A stretch of DNA of 64,000 nucleotides from Leucocoprinus leucothites (Eukaryota; Basidiomycota; Agaricomycetes; Agaricales; Agaricaceae), in the NCBI GenBank assembly GCA_013368445.1, contig JAACJO010000029.1, positions 361,689-425,688 of the forward strand, in the 5' to 3' direction. The notes beneath the pieces were generated by a model, which saw only the letters and a program-made list of their open reading frames with translations, ran no database searches and had not been told where the DNA came from. Shown here one piece after another: positions 22,980 to 36,160 of the stretch; position 1 is the first letter of the stretch; every line of letters begins with the position of its first letter. The translations under genes and the position numbers were made by a program.

Positions 22980-23545
22980 TCATTTGTCCCACCATAGGCG
23001 CCTTGGAACTCCCGAACAACCCAGTTCGATAGGAATTGGGTACGTCGAAGTAAACGGTAGTTCCAGCCGCATAGATTGTGTTCTATATTCCTTTGTCGAG
23101 ACTTCAATATTCAATACCACGACCTGCAGGGCTGCTTGAGGTATGCTTCTGGAAATCCAAAAGGTTGCTCTTACATTCGCCGGAGTGGTCAGACCCGACG
23201 CAGGCGTTACCCAAGTCATTCGTTGATATCCCCTCCAAAAAGCACGATTTAGGTTGTTTCCATAAGCCCCCAATATTGACCAGTCAAACGGTTCCGGATG
23301 TCGAGGATCATAAGGGGGCATTAATTAGACATTGTACCTGGGGGAATTCGCCTTCGTAAAAACCACCCTCCAAGCCGATGATGTCGGCCGAACTGACGTC
23401 TTGTTTGTCCTTCCAGTTGCGTTGGCCAACGTAGGTGATCGCTTGTCGGCTTGAGGACTGTCACTGATCGCTCCGTTGAGACAATTCTGCTTGAATTTCA
23501 GGTCCACCGGAAGCAGACTTAGGGTTAATTGTCATCTAAGAAGGT
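22980..23545 (-). CDS. Possible spliced hypothetical gene or relic
   Basis: Unrecognised. Minus-strand exon-like pieces can be joined in phase 0: one with ITYVGQRNWKDKQDVSSAD and ending EGGFYEGEFPQ before a GTACAA site (about 23338); one with GYQRMTWVTPASGLTTPAN before GTAAGA (about 23172); and a last one after CTGCAG, VVVLNIEVSTKEYRTQS to the stop at 22980. The 5' part has an in-frame TGA after SQRSDQ at about 23460, so either an intron is missed or the gene is dead. The last piece also has a plausible alternative frame. Treat as tentative. Confidence 0.25.
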
Positions 23546-24031
23546 AGAGAAACAGTGTCGTAGACTATTAGATAGTGAATTTCTAGTCCATCGCTGGTAG
23601 CATAGCAATCATCAAAGGGCTTGAGGAGATTTCACTGAGAGCCACTGTCATACGCCGATTCAACATATACTTTTGCTTGTCCGGGTGCTCTTCAGAGGAG
23701 ATATCTGGAAGCAAACGTGGGCTTTTACGATTAGCATTTTCAGTGGGAATGAGCCATATTCAGGATTGAAGCAGCAATGGAACGGCAAGCAGAAGATAGA
23801 TACTCGGCACTCTTGCGCAAAAAGGTTGAATCCAGGATGGCTCTGTTTGGAGCGTGACGTGGTCGCGATTAGTCACAAAGTCACACACTTACAACGATCG
23901 GCGTGACATCATCTTGTTCAGAACCGATCCAAAGCCCAGCCCAGGTACGTATTTCAGTACCTTTTCAAAAGACCCAGGATTAACACTTTCCCAGCTCACA
24001 GGTCTGTATACCCTTGGGAAGGGTTAAAATT

Positions 24032-27000
24032 ATGTCCGACGCGCTCTTTAGGTCTTGCGCAGACGTCCTTTCTATTTGTCAAGCTTCCAAGGACGACCTT
24101 GAGGCTCTGCTCGATCCAGATGATGGTTTTGCACCTCGCCTGAGACGGCTATGCAGAGACCAGTATGCTTTATACATTAACTTGTCTAGAATCTATGCTC
24201 ATCTCATTTGTTGGTCTTAGACTGGAAGAATATGAAGAGTCTGAAGCTGACGAAGTCGGTGGCGAGGAAATAGAGCTGCTGAGGCTCGAGGAAAATACGT
24301 GGGGGCTGCTTCAAGCTGTGATGCCGTGCGTCGCTTTCTATCCCTCTGCCTCTGTAACGCGCTAAGCTATTGTATCAGTGCTCGCAAGACAGAAATTCCC
24401 GTAAAGAAAACGCCACGGGACCTCCTGGCCGAAAATCCGTACACTCCTACCGCTACACTAGCACAAGCTCTTATGGATTCATCCCCCCTTTTCGCTGAGC
24501 TAGTGGTCGTGCGCGAATGGCTACAAGACACAGCACCACTACCGCCTCCACCCGAAGCCAATACCGGATACTGGAAGTTCACGAAACACAGCGTGATGCA
24601 GTCGCTGAGAACCGGCAATAATAGGGATGGCTTGGTTCGGGAGATGGATCCAGATGCTGTGAACAGAGAGGAAGGCAAGATACTAGCATCAGACGATGCA
24701 GTGCGTGGTCTCTGCTGCTTTATCGTCGTATCGCTAATTCATTCCGTAGAGCTATGACAGAAGCTTGGTTCAAGCCTTGTATGGCTACATCCGTGCGGGT
24801 CAGCTAGAAGAGGCTGTCGAGCTCTGTCGCAAAGCCTATCAACCATGGCGCGCTGCAAGCATACGAGGGTCGCTGCTGTTCACCTGGAGAGCGCTCTGTA
24901 TGTCAATAGTCCTGGTTCTGAAGGGGCAGGCACGTCATCTGACATTACTATCCCAGCTACCAAGCCACGCGACGAAGAGATCGAAGAGGAAGTAGAGGAG
25001 GACTCGCCAACGTGGCAAGGGAACCGTAATCGAAAACTATGGAAGGCGTCATGTACGCGAGCCGCTCTCAACGTTTGTACATCTTCATCTGAGCTGTCTT
25101 CTCGTGATTAACCTCCTTTTATATTCAGCCGAGTTTATCTGAAAATGAACGCATCCTTTACGCGGCACTCTCACCTTCACCCCAGACCTCCACTGTCCTC
25201 AAGTCCGCCTGTCGAACATGGGAGGACCATCTGTGGGCACAGATCAGTATCATGTGCGAGGAGAAGGAGACGATGGAGCTCACGAAGCTTGGAGGTAGCT
25301 TTTGGGAGGGTAGTGTCGAGGCCGTGGAGAAAGGCGTGAAAGAGATGTCTGCCGCTGATGAAGAGCGCGAGGAAGAAGAATGGATTAAAGAAGTGACGGA
25401 GACCTTAGAGAGCCTGAAGGGGGTTGTTGTAGCAGAGGGGTAGGTGACCGTCCTTTCATGCCCTCCAAAATCACTGACGCGAACTCATCAAGCCCACCTG
25501 CCGATCACGCGTTCCACTTCTCCCAGCTCTATATTATTCTCAACCGGACTTCGCAGCTTTTGGAGGCTTTTGCTCGTGGCTTGAGTGATGGATCATATGG
25601 ACGTGACACAACTGAGTAAGTGAATACTTAGTCGAGGCTCTTTAGGCAATAGCTGACTGTGTTCTTTAGGTATGCCCCTATGTGTCGGTTCTTCGCACAC
25701 TTATGCCTCTATCTGCAAATGATAGACGTCATTGTTCCACCAATCGCAACCCAGATCATTCTCGAATCGTATCTTCAGGTCTTGGAGGTGTGCATCCTCA
25801 TATGATAGTCCTGCCAATTGCAGGTCTCTTAATGGGATCTGGCTGTTGTTGGACTTGCTCTACGATTTGTTGCTAACCCTGTACGCTATAGGATGCTGGC
25901 CAACGGGACTTGATTGCGATGTACGCTAGTGCCCTCGGCGACAATGCCGTTGAGCGATATGCCATGTTCCTTGTATCCTTAGCACTCAGTGCAGATGTTT
26001 CTGAGCGTCGTCTGGCATTGACACGCGCGAAGGATCATGGGCTGGATATGGAGCGTGTTGCTATTACAACTGCTGAGCGGACAATTGAGAAAGCCTTCGA
26101 GGTGAGGCGGAATGTGATGGTTTTGTCGGACAGGGCTAATAAATATCTACATAGGTTCTTCCAGCCCTTAAAGGCCCTCTACCGTCACTTATTGCACTAC
26201 CACCTGCCGAAACTGAAGGAGAACTGTTCCTTCTTCGGTCTATAGAGTGGACAACATTCTTGGATAGCACGTATGACACGGCACTGGAACAAGTAAACGT
26301 GATTTTGCGATACTTCCTAGGCAAGTACTACCTGATGGTCTCTGGGTCTGGAGTTGACACCACGCATAATTACAGCCTCAGGAAGGATTCAACTCGCGCA
26401 ACGGCTTCTAGAAATGGCCCCACCCGACTTGGCATCCATCAGCGAACCCGAAGATCGTGCCACTGAATACCTGCATTACCGACAGTTCTTCCTCATCTGG
26501 GAAACTCTCGAGAAAGTCGTTGTTTGTCAATCAGCGCACGTCCCAGGACTAACTAAAGATGAAAACGCGACCTGGTTGGCGGAGTATGGGGTGAGTTTTA
26601 ATTTTCCGAATCCAGGCTACTCCTGATGTGTCGGAACCCCAAATCTGATCTCGAAATTTCGTGCTGTGCTATTTTAATTTATAGGAATTGATTGACCAGG
26701 CACATGATCAAATCACAAAACTGCTTACTTCAGAGTGGCTGGTCACCGATGAGCAGAGTGGAAGTGAGTTCTGTTTTGTCGCGCCGTGGTCGCATCTCGC
26801 GAGGCAAGGCCGGAGGCTGACGAATATGATAGGTGAAAGAAGACGTCGTGAACTTGTCCGGATTCGGCAAATATATATCCCCGAACTCATCATCCGATTA
26901 CACTCACTCCTCGTATCTTCACGAAACTTCATTCCAGAGTGCGTCCCTCCTCTCACGATGTGCCATTCTCTGACGTTGCTTATTTATTCTCTACCAGGAA

Positions 27001-27178
27001 CCTGAAGCGTGCATTTGAGCTCGTGAACGTCGTTGCGGATTCGCGATATAGGATTTATGAGGACTTTATCAACGAAGGCGGAAGGAAGATGAGCGACTAC
27101 CTTGGTGCTGTTCGTCAAGCCGCTCTTGCGGGGTTGGAAGGTGGAGGTTCTGATCCGTTTAGAGTGTTGTCGATGTGA
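24032..27178 (+). CDS. NUP84: Nuclear pore protein Nup84/Nup107
   Basis: Scaffold nucleoporin of the Y (Nup84/Nup107-160) complex, needed for pore assembly and mRNA export. Start MSDALFRSCADVLSICQ. The first intron is removed at RRLCRDQ/LEEYEES. The family hallmark LYGYIRAGQLEEAVELCR, then PWRAASIRGSL, is at about 24780-24880, followed by ERILYAALSPS and CRTWEDHLWAQIS (about 25160-25240). The C-terminal exons contain FINEGGRKMSDYLGAVRQ and end at TGA 27176-27178. Many short introns; the coding parts are helical and join to roughly 800 residues or more, as expected for the family. No broken frames were noticed, but not every exon junction was verified. Confidence 0.9.
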
Positions 27179-28393
27179 GCTCGTGTCGGGTTGGAGTCGT
27201 TCCTCCTGTTGAATCGTATCCTCCCATGTTCTGTATTTACTTGCTATGATATTTGTTTTTACCAACTTACTGTGACTCTTCTAATCATTTCCTTGCCGTG
27301 TGTATGTGTGTATGTGGGTGTGTTGGGGGTGGCGGGCGCAGCAGGAATGCAGGTTCCCGATGCAGGCCTGCCATGATGCCGCTTTGCCGAGAATGTTGGA
27401 TTTATTTCACTTAGCGCTCTCTTCGCCTCCCGAACCTCTGAACCTTTCATATGACTCAGCAGCCCCTCTCTGAGACTATATAGCAGCTCTGTTTGGAACT
27501 GTATGATCGCCCAAGGCATCCCGACTTGAGTGTGAGATTACTGTGGCGTGGGCGAGGACGCTCGGATGGCCAGACAGAGATATTATGCTGAAGCTTTTCA
27601 TTATTTCTCACAATTGAAAAATATAATGCTTTCTGCGATCAACCATTCGGGTTCATGTAGATTAAATAGGGAGTTCATTGATTCAGTCAATAATTAATTA
27701 ATACTAAACTGACGTGAGAAAGTCGCACTCAATGACAGCAGTGATGCTTGCGCAAAGTTTCCCTCGAAATACTCCCTGGCCTGTGCTCATCGTAATATCC
27801 TTCAACGATGAATAATCACCCTCAACCTGGGCTCAAAGTCCTATTCCTCTCCTGATTTATATATCCAAACATCCAAAATTTTCCGCCGGAGAGCTAACAC
27901 GCCACAACCGGATTTTTGTGGTCGCAACATAACCGCTCTCATAACTACGAGATAGTTCCACCTTTTGACTCACCAACCGCACACTGTTATGTAGCACGGG
28001 ATATATAGGCGGCAACTGGACTAAAGGGGTATGGTTCTCATTTTGTTAGAACAGGACACATATACTGATTTACAATTAGGAAAGACTTAGAGAGCTTTCA
28101 GAGGCCACTATACCAGCTCCTTTTCTACACAGAATAGTCTACGCCTCATGGTCACTTTCTTTGAGCATACCTGGTGAAGACATGGACGCCTTGTGAGAAC
28201 AAGATGACCACGACAATGCTTAATCCAAGAGTCGAGTACTGTAACACGGATGGATTTGAGTCTTTTCCTTGGTATTTCATGGCGTGGTCCAGGCCCTAGG
28301 AGTCTCTGACTGTTTGAATTACCCCATTATCTGCCCGGTGAGCCTTCCGCGTTCTCTTAGGTATTGTAGCTCTGGATGATGAATGATGGAAAG
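27179..28393. other. Intergenic, 3' region of the nucleoporin gene
   Basis: Contains a pyrimidine-rich and GTGT-rich stretch near 27295-27330 and otherwise nothing recognised. Confidence 0.4.
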
Positions 28394-28657
28394 TTAGGGA
28401 GCCCATTCGGATAATGCGATTTGCAGACCCTTCGGCCTTTGTCCCCGCCCCTCGCCATTAGAATGTTCCTCAGGCTCGGGATAGGCTAGCTGCGAGTAGC
28501 CGGTCTCCTCGTCTTTGTTGATTTGGCCCAAGGGCAAAATTTCTTGTACAGTGACTAACGCGGAGCGGCGGCCCAGAAGCAGTGCACCTCGATCGACGCG
28601 CCCCGTAAGGAAACTCTTCCAACCATTTTCCGCCAGGTCTTGATTTAGCCGCTCCAT
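28394..28657 (-). CDS. Hypothetical small protein, 87 aa
   Basis: Single open frame with ATG at 28657, divergent from the ThrE-like gene with only 74 bp between the start codons. It begins MERLNQDLAENGWKSFL and is hydrophilic with an acidic Glu-rich middle; no signal peptide or membrane helix. I do not recognise it. It may be a small conserved gene, a uORF-like frame or chance. Confidence 0.3.
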   Translation of the reverse strand: MERLNQDLAENGWKSFLTGRVDRGALLLGRRSALVTVQEILPLGQINKDEETGYSQLAYPEPEEHSNGEGRGQRPKGLQIALSEWAP

Positions 28658-28731
28658 CCGTCCTCATTGAATTTGCTGGTACCAGAGCCCTTCCTCTGCT
28701 CTCCAAGCTTGTCCTTCCTGGTCTTTTGCCT

Positions 28732-31700
28732 ATGGATCGTTCATCCCAAAGCCGCGAACCACGATGCGGCGGAGGCGACCACACCAAGACGAGTTCTTCC
28801 TCGTCAGTAGGCCCGATACCGCCCGCCAGGACACCAAGGAAGATTCAGTGGTTGGACGAAAATGGGCCGGAGGTAGATGCAAACAGCAGAGGGAGTCGTG
28901 AGCAGACCCACTTGTTGGATGAGCAGGGCTTGGATGTACGCAATCTTTCCATCTTTTTGATATATAATTTATCCAGCTGACATTTTATTAGCCTGAAGGA
29001 TTCAAACAGCTCACGGAGGCACTCGAGCAGCATCGCGACGCCAGGCTGAAAACGTCGTCGAAAGTGCATTATTATACTCCACGTACTCCTCGGTCTCCAG
29101 CCAGTTCTTCGCCCTCAGGAAATGCGAGTGATGACGAAGGTTCTCAAGATGGACAAGCACCAGCTCCGAATTCCTCGTTGTCTCAGCACTCTCAAAAACC
29201 GAACATAGAGCATTCATACCCACCTAAAGTCTCTAGAAATATTTATGAAGAGACGCCCTCACAGACCCCTACGCACGACGTTCCAGACAATTATATAGAT
29301 CCATTTGAGGACTCAGGGCTTCCAGGAACGAAGGATCTCCACGCGTATTCCCAGAAGAGAGCTACGAAAGTCGTCCAAGGCCATTTACGGAGTATACGAG
29401 GCGCGCCGGGCGCTGGACCCAGGAAGAAAAAGAAAATGGAAGACTACTTCTCGCCCCGTGATGGTTCATCTGCATTTTCGTCGCCTTCGGAACTCAGAGA
29501 CGTCGAGGAGGGTATGCCAGGTGATGAGATATACACCTCGTCTCAGGGTCGCATTCTGTCGTCTGTGCTTCAGCTGTACGGTGAAGGAGGTCATATGGGC
29601 TTCGGAAGCACGTCGACCTTAGCGTCAATCACGAGCACTAGGGTTGGTTCTCCAGATGAACACGAGAACGTTCGACCAGGGAAAGGTCAGCACTGTAATA
29701 TGGATCCTACTCCATGGATGTTGATGGTACCGTCCAGCAGCTGAGGGAAAGGGCAAGAAAAAATATCAACACATCAAGTCGAGGTTACCTGCAAGCTCAT
29801 TTTCTTCACGGCCACGACAGTCACGTAACGCTGGCGGCGTCATTGGTTCTTTGATTGCTAGCACCGGAAACCTCGCCGGGGTCGCGGCCCCAGTCCATAG
29901 CCAACTACAACCTAATGTTAAGCGTCCCGGGTACCACCTCTCTAGGTGAGCTATTGAAGTATCTCTATTTATCATGTTGCTGAATCCAGAGGACAGATAT
30001 TCCCATAGGGAGGAACCTGTCCGTCCTCCACCTCCTGCGCGACTTCCGAGTTTTTACAGTACCAATTCTGATCGCCCTTTCCAGCCCGAGAGCGGAAGGT
30101 CCACCCCTATTTCGCCGCTATATCATGGGATACGGAATCTATCGAGCACCATGCTCGATGGATTCTCATCCAAGGGCGGGAAGCGAAGCGGTGCTTCAAC
30201 TCCCCATGAATCCCAGCCTTCGTCTGATTACGAGGACTGGGCTCACCGACGACAATTTAAGTCCGAGGGGCGCAAGCAGAAGAGGCGGAAGGCGGAGGTC
30301 TTTGTAAGCATATATTACCAACTATTTGGGTGCATATTAGCTGAACCCAGATCTTCAGATCACTCGTCATGTCGCGCGGGTGATTCAGCGAGAGGAATTC
30401 ATCCTCAAACTCACACGGGTGATGATGATGTTTGGAGGTCCATCTCACCGCCTTCAATCCCAGATCCAGTGCGCAGCACGAGTCCTTGAGATTGACCTTT
30501 GCGTCGTATATTTCCCAGATAACTTCATCATCAGCTTCGATGATGATTCCACTGGGACGAGCCACGTCAAAATTATCAGGCAAGTCAGTGCTCTAGACCT
30601 TGGGAAACTCTCGGATGCATACCGATTGTATTGGAAGGTAAGCCGCATCGCCTCCGACAAGAACAAAAAGCAAAGCTGAGCCGGACCAGGTCACCCACGA
30701 TCGGATGTACGTCGCGGATGCCTCCGCTCAGCTCGATGACTTGATGCGGAAAAAGCCATTTTATAATTGGTGGCAGCAGATCCTCATTGGAGGCATGTGC
30801 TCATCTGCAATCTGTACTGTTAGCTTCAGTGGCAGCTTCCTCGACGCCTTAATTGCGTACCCACTTGGAGCGTTGCTGGTTGGACTTCAGCAACTAAGCG
30901 TATATCATGTACTCTACGCCAACATTTTTGAGTATGTCGCATTTTTATTCGTTTGAATTAACCACTAAATCTACGTCAGGTTCACGATTACCAGCCTCTT
31001 TAGTTTCCTCGCTGCTGCTTTGGCTGCGACACGTCACTTCTGCTATCCTGCAATTGCATCGAGTTCCGTGGTCTTGATCTTACCTGTGAGTAGGTCAGCT
31101 CCGCTCCGAACCAGTGACCTAATCCGGTGTGTTTGGTTCGTAGGGCTTCCTGGTCTTGACAGGGTCACTTGAGGTCATGTCACGCAGAATCATCTCTGGA
31201 TCTACCCGCATTTTATTTGCGATCATGTACGCATTGTTCCTAGGGTTTGGCTTCGCGATAGGTGCCGCGTGTTTCGAAAAATTTACGCGCACCAAGGTTT
31301 TTGGTGCTGAGGACTATTCTTGTACCCTGACCCATCATCCGAATGGGCCTTGGTACCAAAGAACTCCGAGCCAATTCTGGGGTGAGTGAATATCCTTAAC
31401 TCAATGCATCAAGATTGTGTTGGCGTGTTAACTTTATTTCCACATAGCGTTTCTTACGGTACCACTATATTCCTTGTTCTTGAGCATGCGGAACCAGGCC
31501 CCTTGCAACCGCAGAGAACTGGTAAGGACCCCGGTTCAGCCACCACCCGTTCTCGCATCTGACCGTTGCATTCCAGCCCCTTCTCGTTATTATTGCATCC
31601 ATTGGTTGGGTTACCAATTATTTCACGGGAACGCGGTTTGTCGGCCAGAGCGACATCACCGCCGCTGTAGGGTGAGTGTTCCCGTCAATACGACAAATTT

Positions 31701-32109
31701 CTTCCCTTCCTCAGTAGTCATGTCTCTGACTCACTACTCATCACAGAGCGTTTGCCGTTGGGCTTGTTGCCAATGTCTACGCCCGTATATTCTCTGGTAG
31801 CAATGCATTTGTCGTTATGGTATGTCAAATAACCTCCACCCTGTCTGGTTTCTCACCTCTGACATTGTTTTTATTCAAAAGATCACGGGAATTCTGTTTC
31901 AATTGCCCTCTGGTCTTGGAAACGATGGCCTTCTGAGCTACGCTTCTCAACAGGCTTCCGGATCAACGACTTCCTATATCGCTGGTTTCCACACCGCAAT
32001 GAAGTTGGTTTCAGTGGCGATTGGCTTGACAGTTGGACTCGGCCTCGCCTCTGTAATTGCACACCCAAGACAAAGCAAACGACGCGAGGACGGTATCTTC
32101 AGCATGTAG
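28732..32109 (+). CDS. ThrE/PRM10-family membrane protein (pheromone-regulated membrane protein 10-like)
   Basis: Integral membrane protein of the threonine/serine exporter (ThrE, DUF1212) family; in yeast the relative is PRM10. The substrate in fungi is not established. The ATG at 28732 starts a long disordered N-terminal half (Ser/Pro-rich, PRTPRSPASSSPSG, a KKKKMEDYF basic patch, and a Gly/Ala-rich segment). A soluble ThrE domain follows (LTRVMMMFGGPSHRLQ, VLEIDLCVVYFPDNF, about 30410-30540), then about ten membrane helices: WWQQILIGGMCSSAI, YPLGALLVGLQQL, LILPGFLVLTGSLE, FGFAIGAACFEKF and a C-terminal GIGL-type bundle with SGLGNDGLL. Ends TAG at 32107-32109. Introns fit throughout, for example 29684-29739. 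About 900 residues, typical of fungal members with the N-terminal extension. Confidence 0.9.
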
Positions 32110-32473
32110 CATAATGTTCATGTCATTCACCACTTCTTTTTTGGGACTGGGCATGAGAACGTGTATTCTTACTTAAACATCATCACTAGATTCATCACTA
32201 GATTGACGGACTTCGTAACCTTACCAGAAATAGATAATACGATACTGTACATCTTTACATTCTTTACATTCTTTTACATTCTTCACATGCGAGATTTCGG
32301 GGCACATGAGGGGGGTCCGAGGCCCATTCGTTGAGGTACAAATCAAATATAAATGGGCAGAGTAGGGTTAAGCCCCTTCCACTCTGGTCCCGACACAAAC
32401 TCTTTTTCGTCAATTAAGAAGTCCTTTTGGGAAACGTATCAGTCTACCGACCCAAGCTCACATGAGAAGTAGA
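32110..32473. other. Convergent 3' region with short tandem repeat
   Basis: Lies between the stops of the ThrE-like gene and phospholipase D. At 32252-32288 there are four imperfect copies of a TTTACATTC-like unit of 9-10 bp. No gene seen. Confidence 0.6.
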
Positions 32474-35400
32474 TCAGTAACTCACAAGCGGGGCCTCGAC
32501 GAGCGCTCCCCTGACCTGACTCAACCTCTCCTTAACACGGTCCAGAGTAACGCCAGGCGCAACATGACCAGTCTTTATCTTGGGCACATAGCTCTGATAT
32601 AGTGACGGTGATATTAGCAAGTGCAAACACGTGTGTGAATAGGGTTCGCACATCGTAAGTCTTCCAGTTCCTAACAATGTCTGATGGGACAGGCTTGAAT
32701 ATCTCAGAGAATATCTCCCGGTTTTTGTGCGCGGTCTCCGTCCAAAGTCTGTCGGTATTCAAGGAGAGAGGGTCAGCTACAAGTCGATCCCCATCCTCGA
32801 ATGTCTCGTCTGGGTTAGCGTGAGGAGCAGGCCTCATGAAATCGGTCACATATGCGCGTCCATCAGGCATTTGAGGCTTGATAAGGCCAATGTGCTCTAA
32901 AACGAAAGATGTATGAACAACTCGCTCAGCGATATAGACTGCGTGCATACCTCTATAAAGCTTTCGACGCAAGGTGGCAGCGAAGCGACCGACTGGGAAA
33001 TACTCCCCGTTCATCGTTGATTCGATCATTTCCGTGTCTTCGACCACGAGGGCGATTTCGGAATCCCCATCTCCCTTCTGACTGCGATCGTTGATATTAG
33101 CAGAGCCCATCTACGATTCAATCAGCTGCCAAGAACGTTGAGCATTACAATTGTTGTCCACGCACGATGACACGACGGTCGTCGACAATCATAACCTTGG
33201 AATGAATATACAACAATTCCGTGACATATCTAGGGGTGAAGGGAGGTGAGCATGATAAATCGGAAAAGTCCCGAGATCGAACGCACGAGTTCAATTCTTC
33301 TTCATCAGTCCCCAGCCATTTTTCATCCATGAGACTCGACCTATCATCTAACATGTGCTGGCAAACATTATCTGAGACATCCTCATCACCTCGCACCCTC
33401 TTCGCACCCTCCTCAAACTTGCGGATAGTCTCTTCTGCTATCTCATCGCTCTCAGGAATGGGGAATTCTTGAACTTCTTCCTCCGCCTTTTCTGACCGCA
33501 CTATACCTTCTGTGGTTTCCTTTGGTATCTTCACTTTGACAGTCTTTTGGGAAGTGAGCATGTCGCCATCGACCCATTTACGGCTAAGAGCAATTTGAGC
33601 CTCAGCGAATTTGACACCGGAACGTTGCTCGATTTGTTCGATGTATGATTCTGTATGCCTCTTATTAGTGGATGAACCAGGTTCGAACCTAGAGAAACTA
33701 ACTAAGAGGCGCATTAATCCGATCATAAGAACGCAAGTGGAAGAACCGGATGTAATCCCTCCTGATTCATCCAGTTGAGTCTCATATCCTCTTTCAGGAA
33801 AACGAAAATGAAACTCACGGTTCGTATCCAGCTTCTCGGATCTTTTCATAGATACTGTTTCCGCCTCTGTTGATGGTTCGGTACTGAGCGGCCATAATAG
33901 TCTTCAACGAGCCCTCGTTCTCGAGGTCTCCCGCGAAACCTGGCACTTCAGGGATTACAATGACAACCTTGAACTTCCTCCCTTCATGGGCAGCTCGAAT
34001 GATGCGATCGACCAAAGCTTTGCCGATCGTATTGACGACCACATCGCCTTCTCCGGTAGCGGAGATACTGTGCAATAGTTATTATCGACATATCCCGTAA
34101 TTTCGTCATAGCAACGTACAAGAATTGGTTCTCTGTTCATGAGATAGATAAGGGATATTTCGAGATATGCAGAGCAAAGAGCAACGTACCTATGTAGATG
34201 AAATGTTCGGCATCTTCAATCAACTTGACGTCTAGGTCGGATGAGTTGTCGTCGCAAGTCTACTGAGAGAGAAACTCACAGGCGTTTTGAATGCTATGTT
34301 CAGTGAGAACCCCATGGGACCAGTCACTGACGCTTCGCACTACCTGAACATTACAGGTTCCGTTTTTTGTAATAGCGTAACCTGCTTCGGGTTCACCGTA
34401 GCCGTGCCAACGCTGTTTGTACTTATGACCAACTTCACGCCACCTCTGAAAATGAGGGTGTCCTGTAATTCATCCGTAAGAACACGATTAGAAACAGAAA
34501 TTCAGTCTCATACGAGCAACATCCTCCTCTGGCGCGTTTTCAGGATCATGAGGAAGGGCTAGCCAGGGCCACCTCCTATAGGATAACAATGTGTGAGTAA
34601 ACCGAAATGGTGGAACAATTGATAGGTCGACTCACTCTTCATTGCGGTACTAGAGCGCGCGCATATCCCATCAGCCAGAACGTAAATAACTGGAAACATC
34701 ACCATCAAACCTACCTTCCGCTTCTTGATTTCGTTCCACCGCTCAATGAAGTGCTGACAAACATCTAGGACGACCGGACCTGTGAAGGTCATATGAACCT
34801 TTCAAGATACACATCAGTAACATATAACAAAGACAATGGGCTAGAAGGAGAGGGGTAGTGGGGTTGAGCTAACTCACATCATGCCAAGGCATGCGAGCGC
34901 TCTCCAAAATAGATAGTTGGTTGCTAGCATAGTTATAAACATCACTGAAGTCCATGATGCGGGCATTATTGTAGTCCTGTCCTGGGAAAAGCGTCTTAGA
35001 GAAGTCGGTAGGATGGACGTCGGCGAGAGGGTGGGTGTGAGTATCCCACCGGCCAAAGCAGAGATCAAGACCGCCAATCGCTGCGTAATGATTATCGACC
35101 ACAACAACCTATCAAGGATTCAAAGATTAGGATGTCGCATGAAAGTGATTGGGATGGATTACCTTCTCGTGATGAGACCAGAACTGGATGCTGTCTGCGA
35201 GAGGCAATCAGGACATGGCAGACTAGTAGTAAACGATCTACCTTTAGCCCCGATATGGTCAGGGTGGCGCATGCAACTAATGTTAGGATGCAGATTCTCT
35301 AGAGTACTCTGAATAGTTCAGCAATAGGGTCCGATAGGAGAATGATCTGATTCACCTTGGTGTGCTTAGAGCTCATATTCATAGTTTGCGTCACCTGGGC

Positions 35401-36160
35401 TCTATGAGAAATCGCCGAAAGCGAATGCGGTGAAAACATGCCTCCTTGTAAACGATAACATGAATCATGACACCTTCTTCAGCTTTGCGTTTCAAAATCC
35501 TATCAAGTCTGAACTCCGGATACTTTGCTGGGGGGCGGCGGAGGTAAAGCTCAGGGGTAAGCCACCAATCCTAATTCTATATTCAGCATTTGGGCAGGTA
35601 GATACGCTTTAAAGCGGGTCATACCATTATGAAAATGGCTTCTTTCGCGTTTAATAGCATTTCCGATAGCGCCCACATGTAATCATGGCCATCAATATGC
35701 CTGAATTGGATGAGCAGATGCATCGAATGACCAACCACAAACATACCATTTGACAGTATTCTCGGACCTTTGTCCCGCAAAACTATCAAAACGATGACTC
35801 GCTCTGATCTCTGCTCGGATTTTGTCCTGTTCTTGCTCCTCAGGCTCGTCATGGCGCCCTGGAGACAACCAATAGTTCATGTGAGACAAGTCTTATTAAC
35901 GGAACATCGCAACGTACGATTTGGATTCCAGAGACCTGGATAGACAATTTATTATGAATATCAGCTCTATCCATAGTAATCGATACCGAGGACGAACCAA
36001 TCACTTCATCTCGAGCGTGCTTAGCGCCCTTCTGGGTCAACTTGGCTAAGTCTTTGATTACGCTCATTCTTTCGCCAGCCTGGGTGTGTGCTTGTTGGGC
36101 TATAGAAGACTCTGCTAAGGCTTCCAATGGTTTATGGAGTGCTTTCTTGAGAAAGGCCAT
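32474..36160 (-). CDS. Phospholipase D (two HKD motifs)
   Basis: Hydrolyses phosphatidylcholine to phosphatidic acid and choline; fungal relatives are Spo14/PLD1. Start MAFLKKALHKPLEALAESS at 36160. The first catalytic half has VVVDNHYAAIGGLDLCFGRWD, followed by the invariant LFPGQDYNNARI (about 35000) and MPWHDVHMTFTGP, the last of these joined across an intron. IYIENQFFISATG then reads across introns, with a 13-nt microexon at 34120-34132. The second motif is YIHSKVMIVDDRRVI (about 33170-33215), then MGSANINDRSQKGDGDSEIA. The C-terminal part has GVTLDRVKERLSQVRGALVE. Neither a PX nor a PH domain is visible, unlike yeast Spo14, and a Lys/Glu-rich insert lies before the second HKD. The final residues are uncertain: a GTGAGT donor overlaps the last codons at about 32482, so a further small exon is possible. 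Confidence 0.9.
34120..34132 (-). other. 13-nt microexon of phospholipase D
   Basis: Minus strand AGAACCAATTCTT, flanked by a CAG acceptor at 34133-34135 and a GTACGT donor. It joins ...HFIYI to ...ISATGEGD and restores the family-conserved YIENQFFIS; skipping it would shift the frame. Confidence 0.75.

Noticed and set aside
24367..24678. 103-residue minus-strand open frame
   Set aside because: Shadow of the nucleoporin coding sequence on the plus strand.
33675..33700. AGGTTCGAACCT, tRNA T-loop-like palindrome
   Set aside because: It lies within an intron/exon part of phospholipase D and no cloverleaf can be formed.
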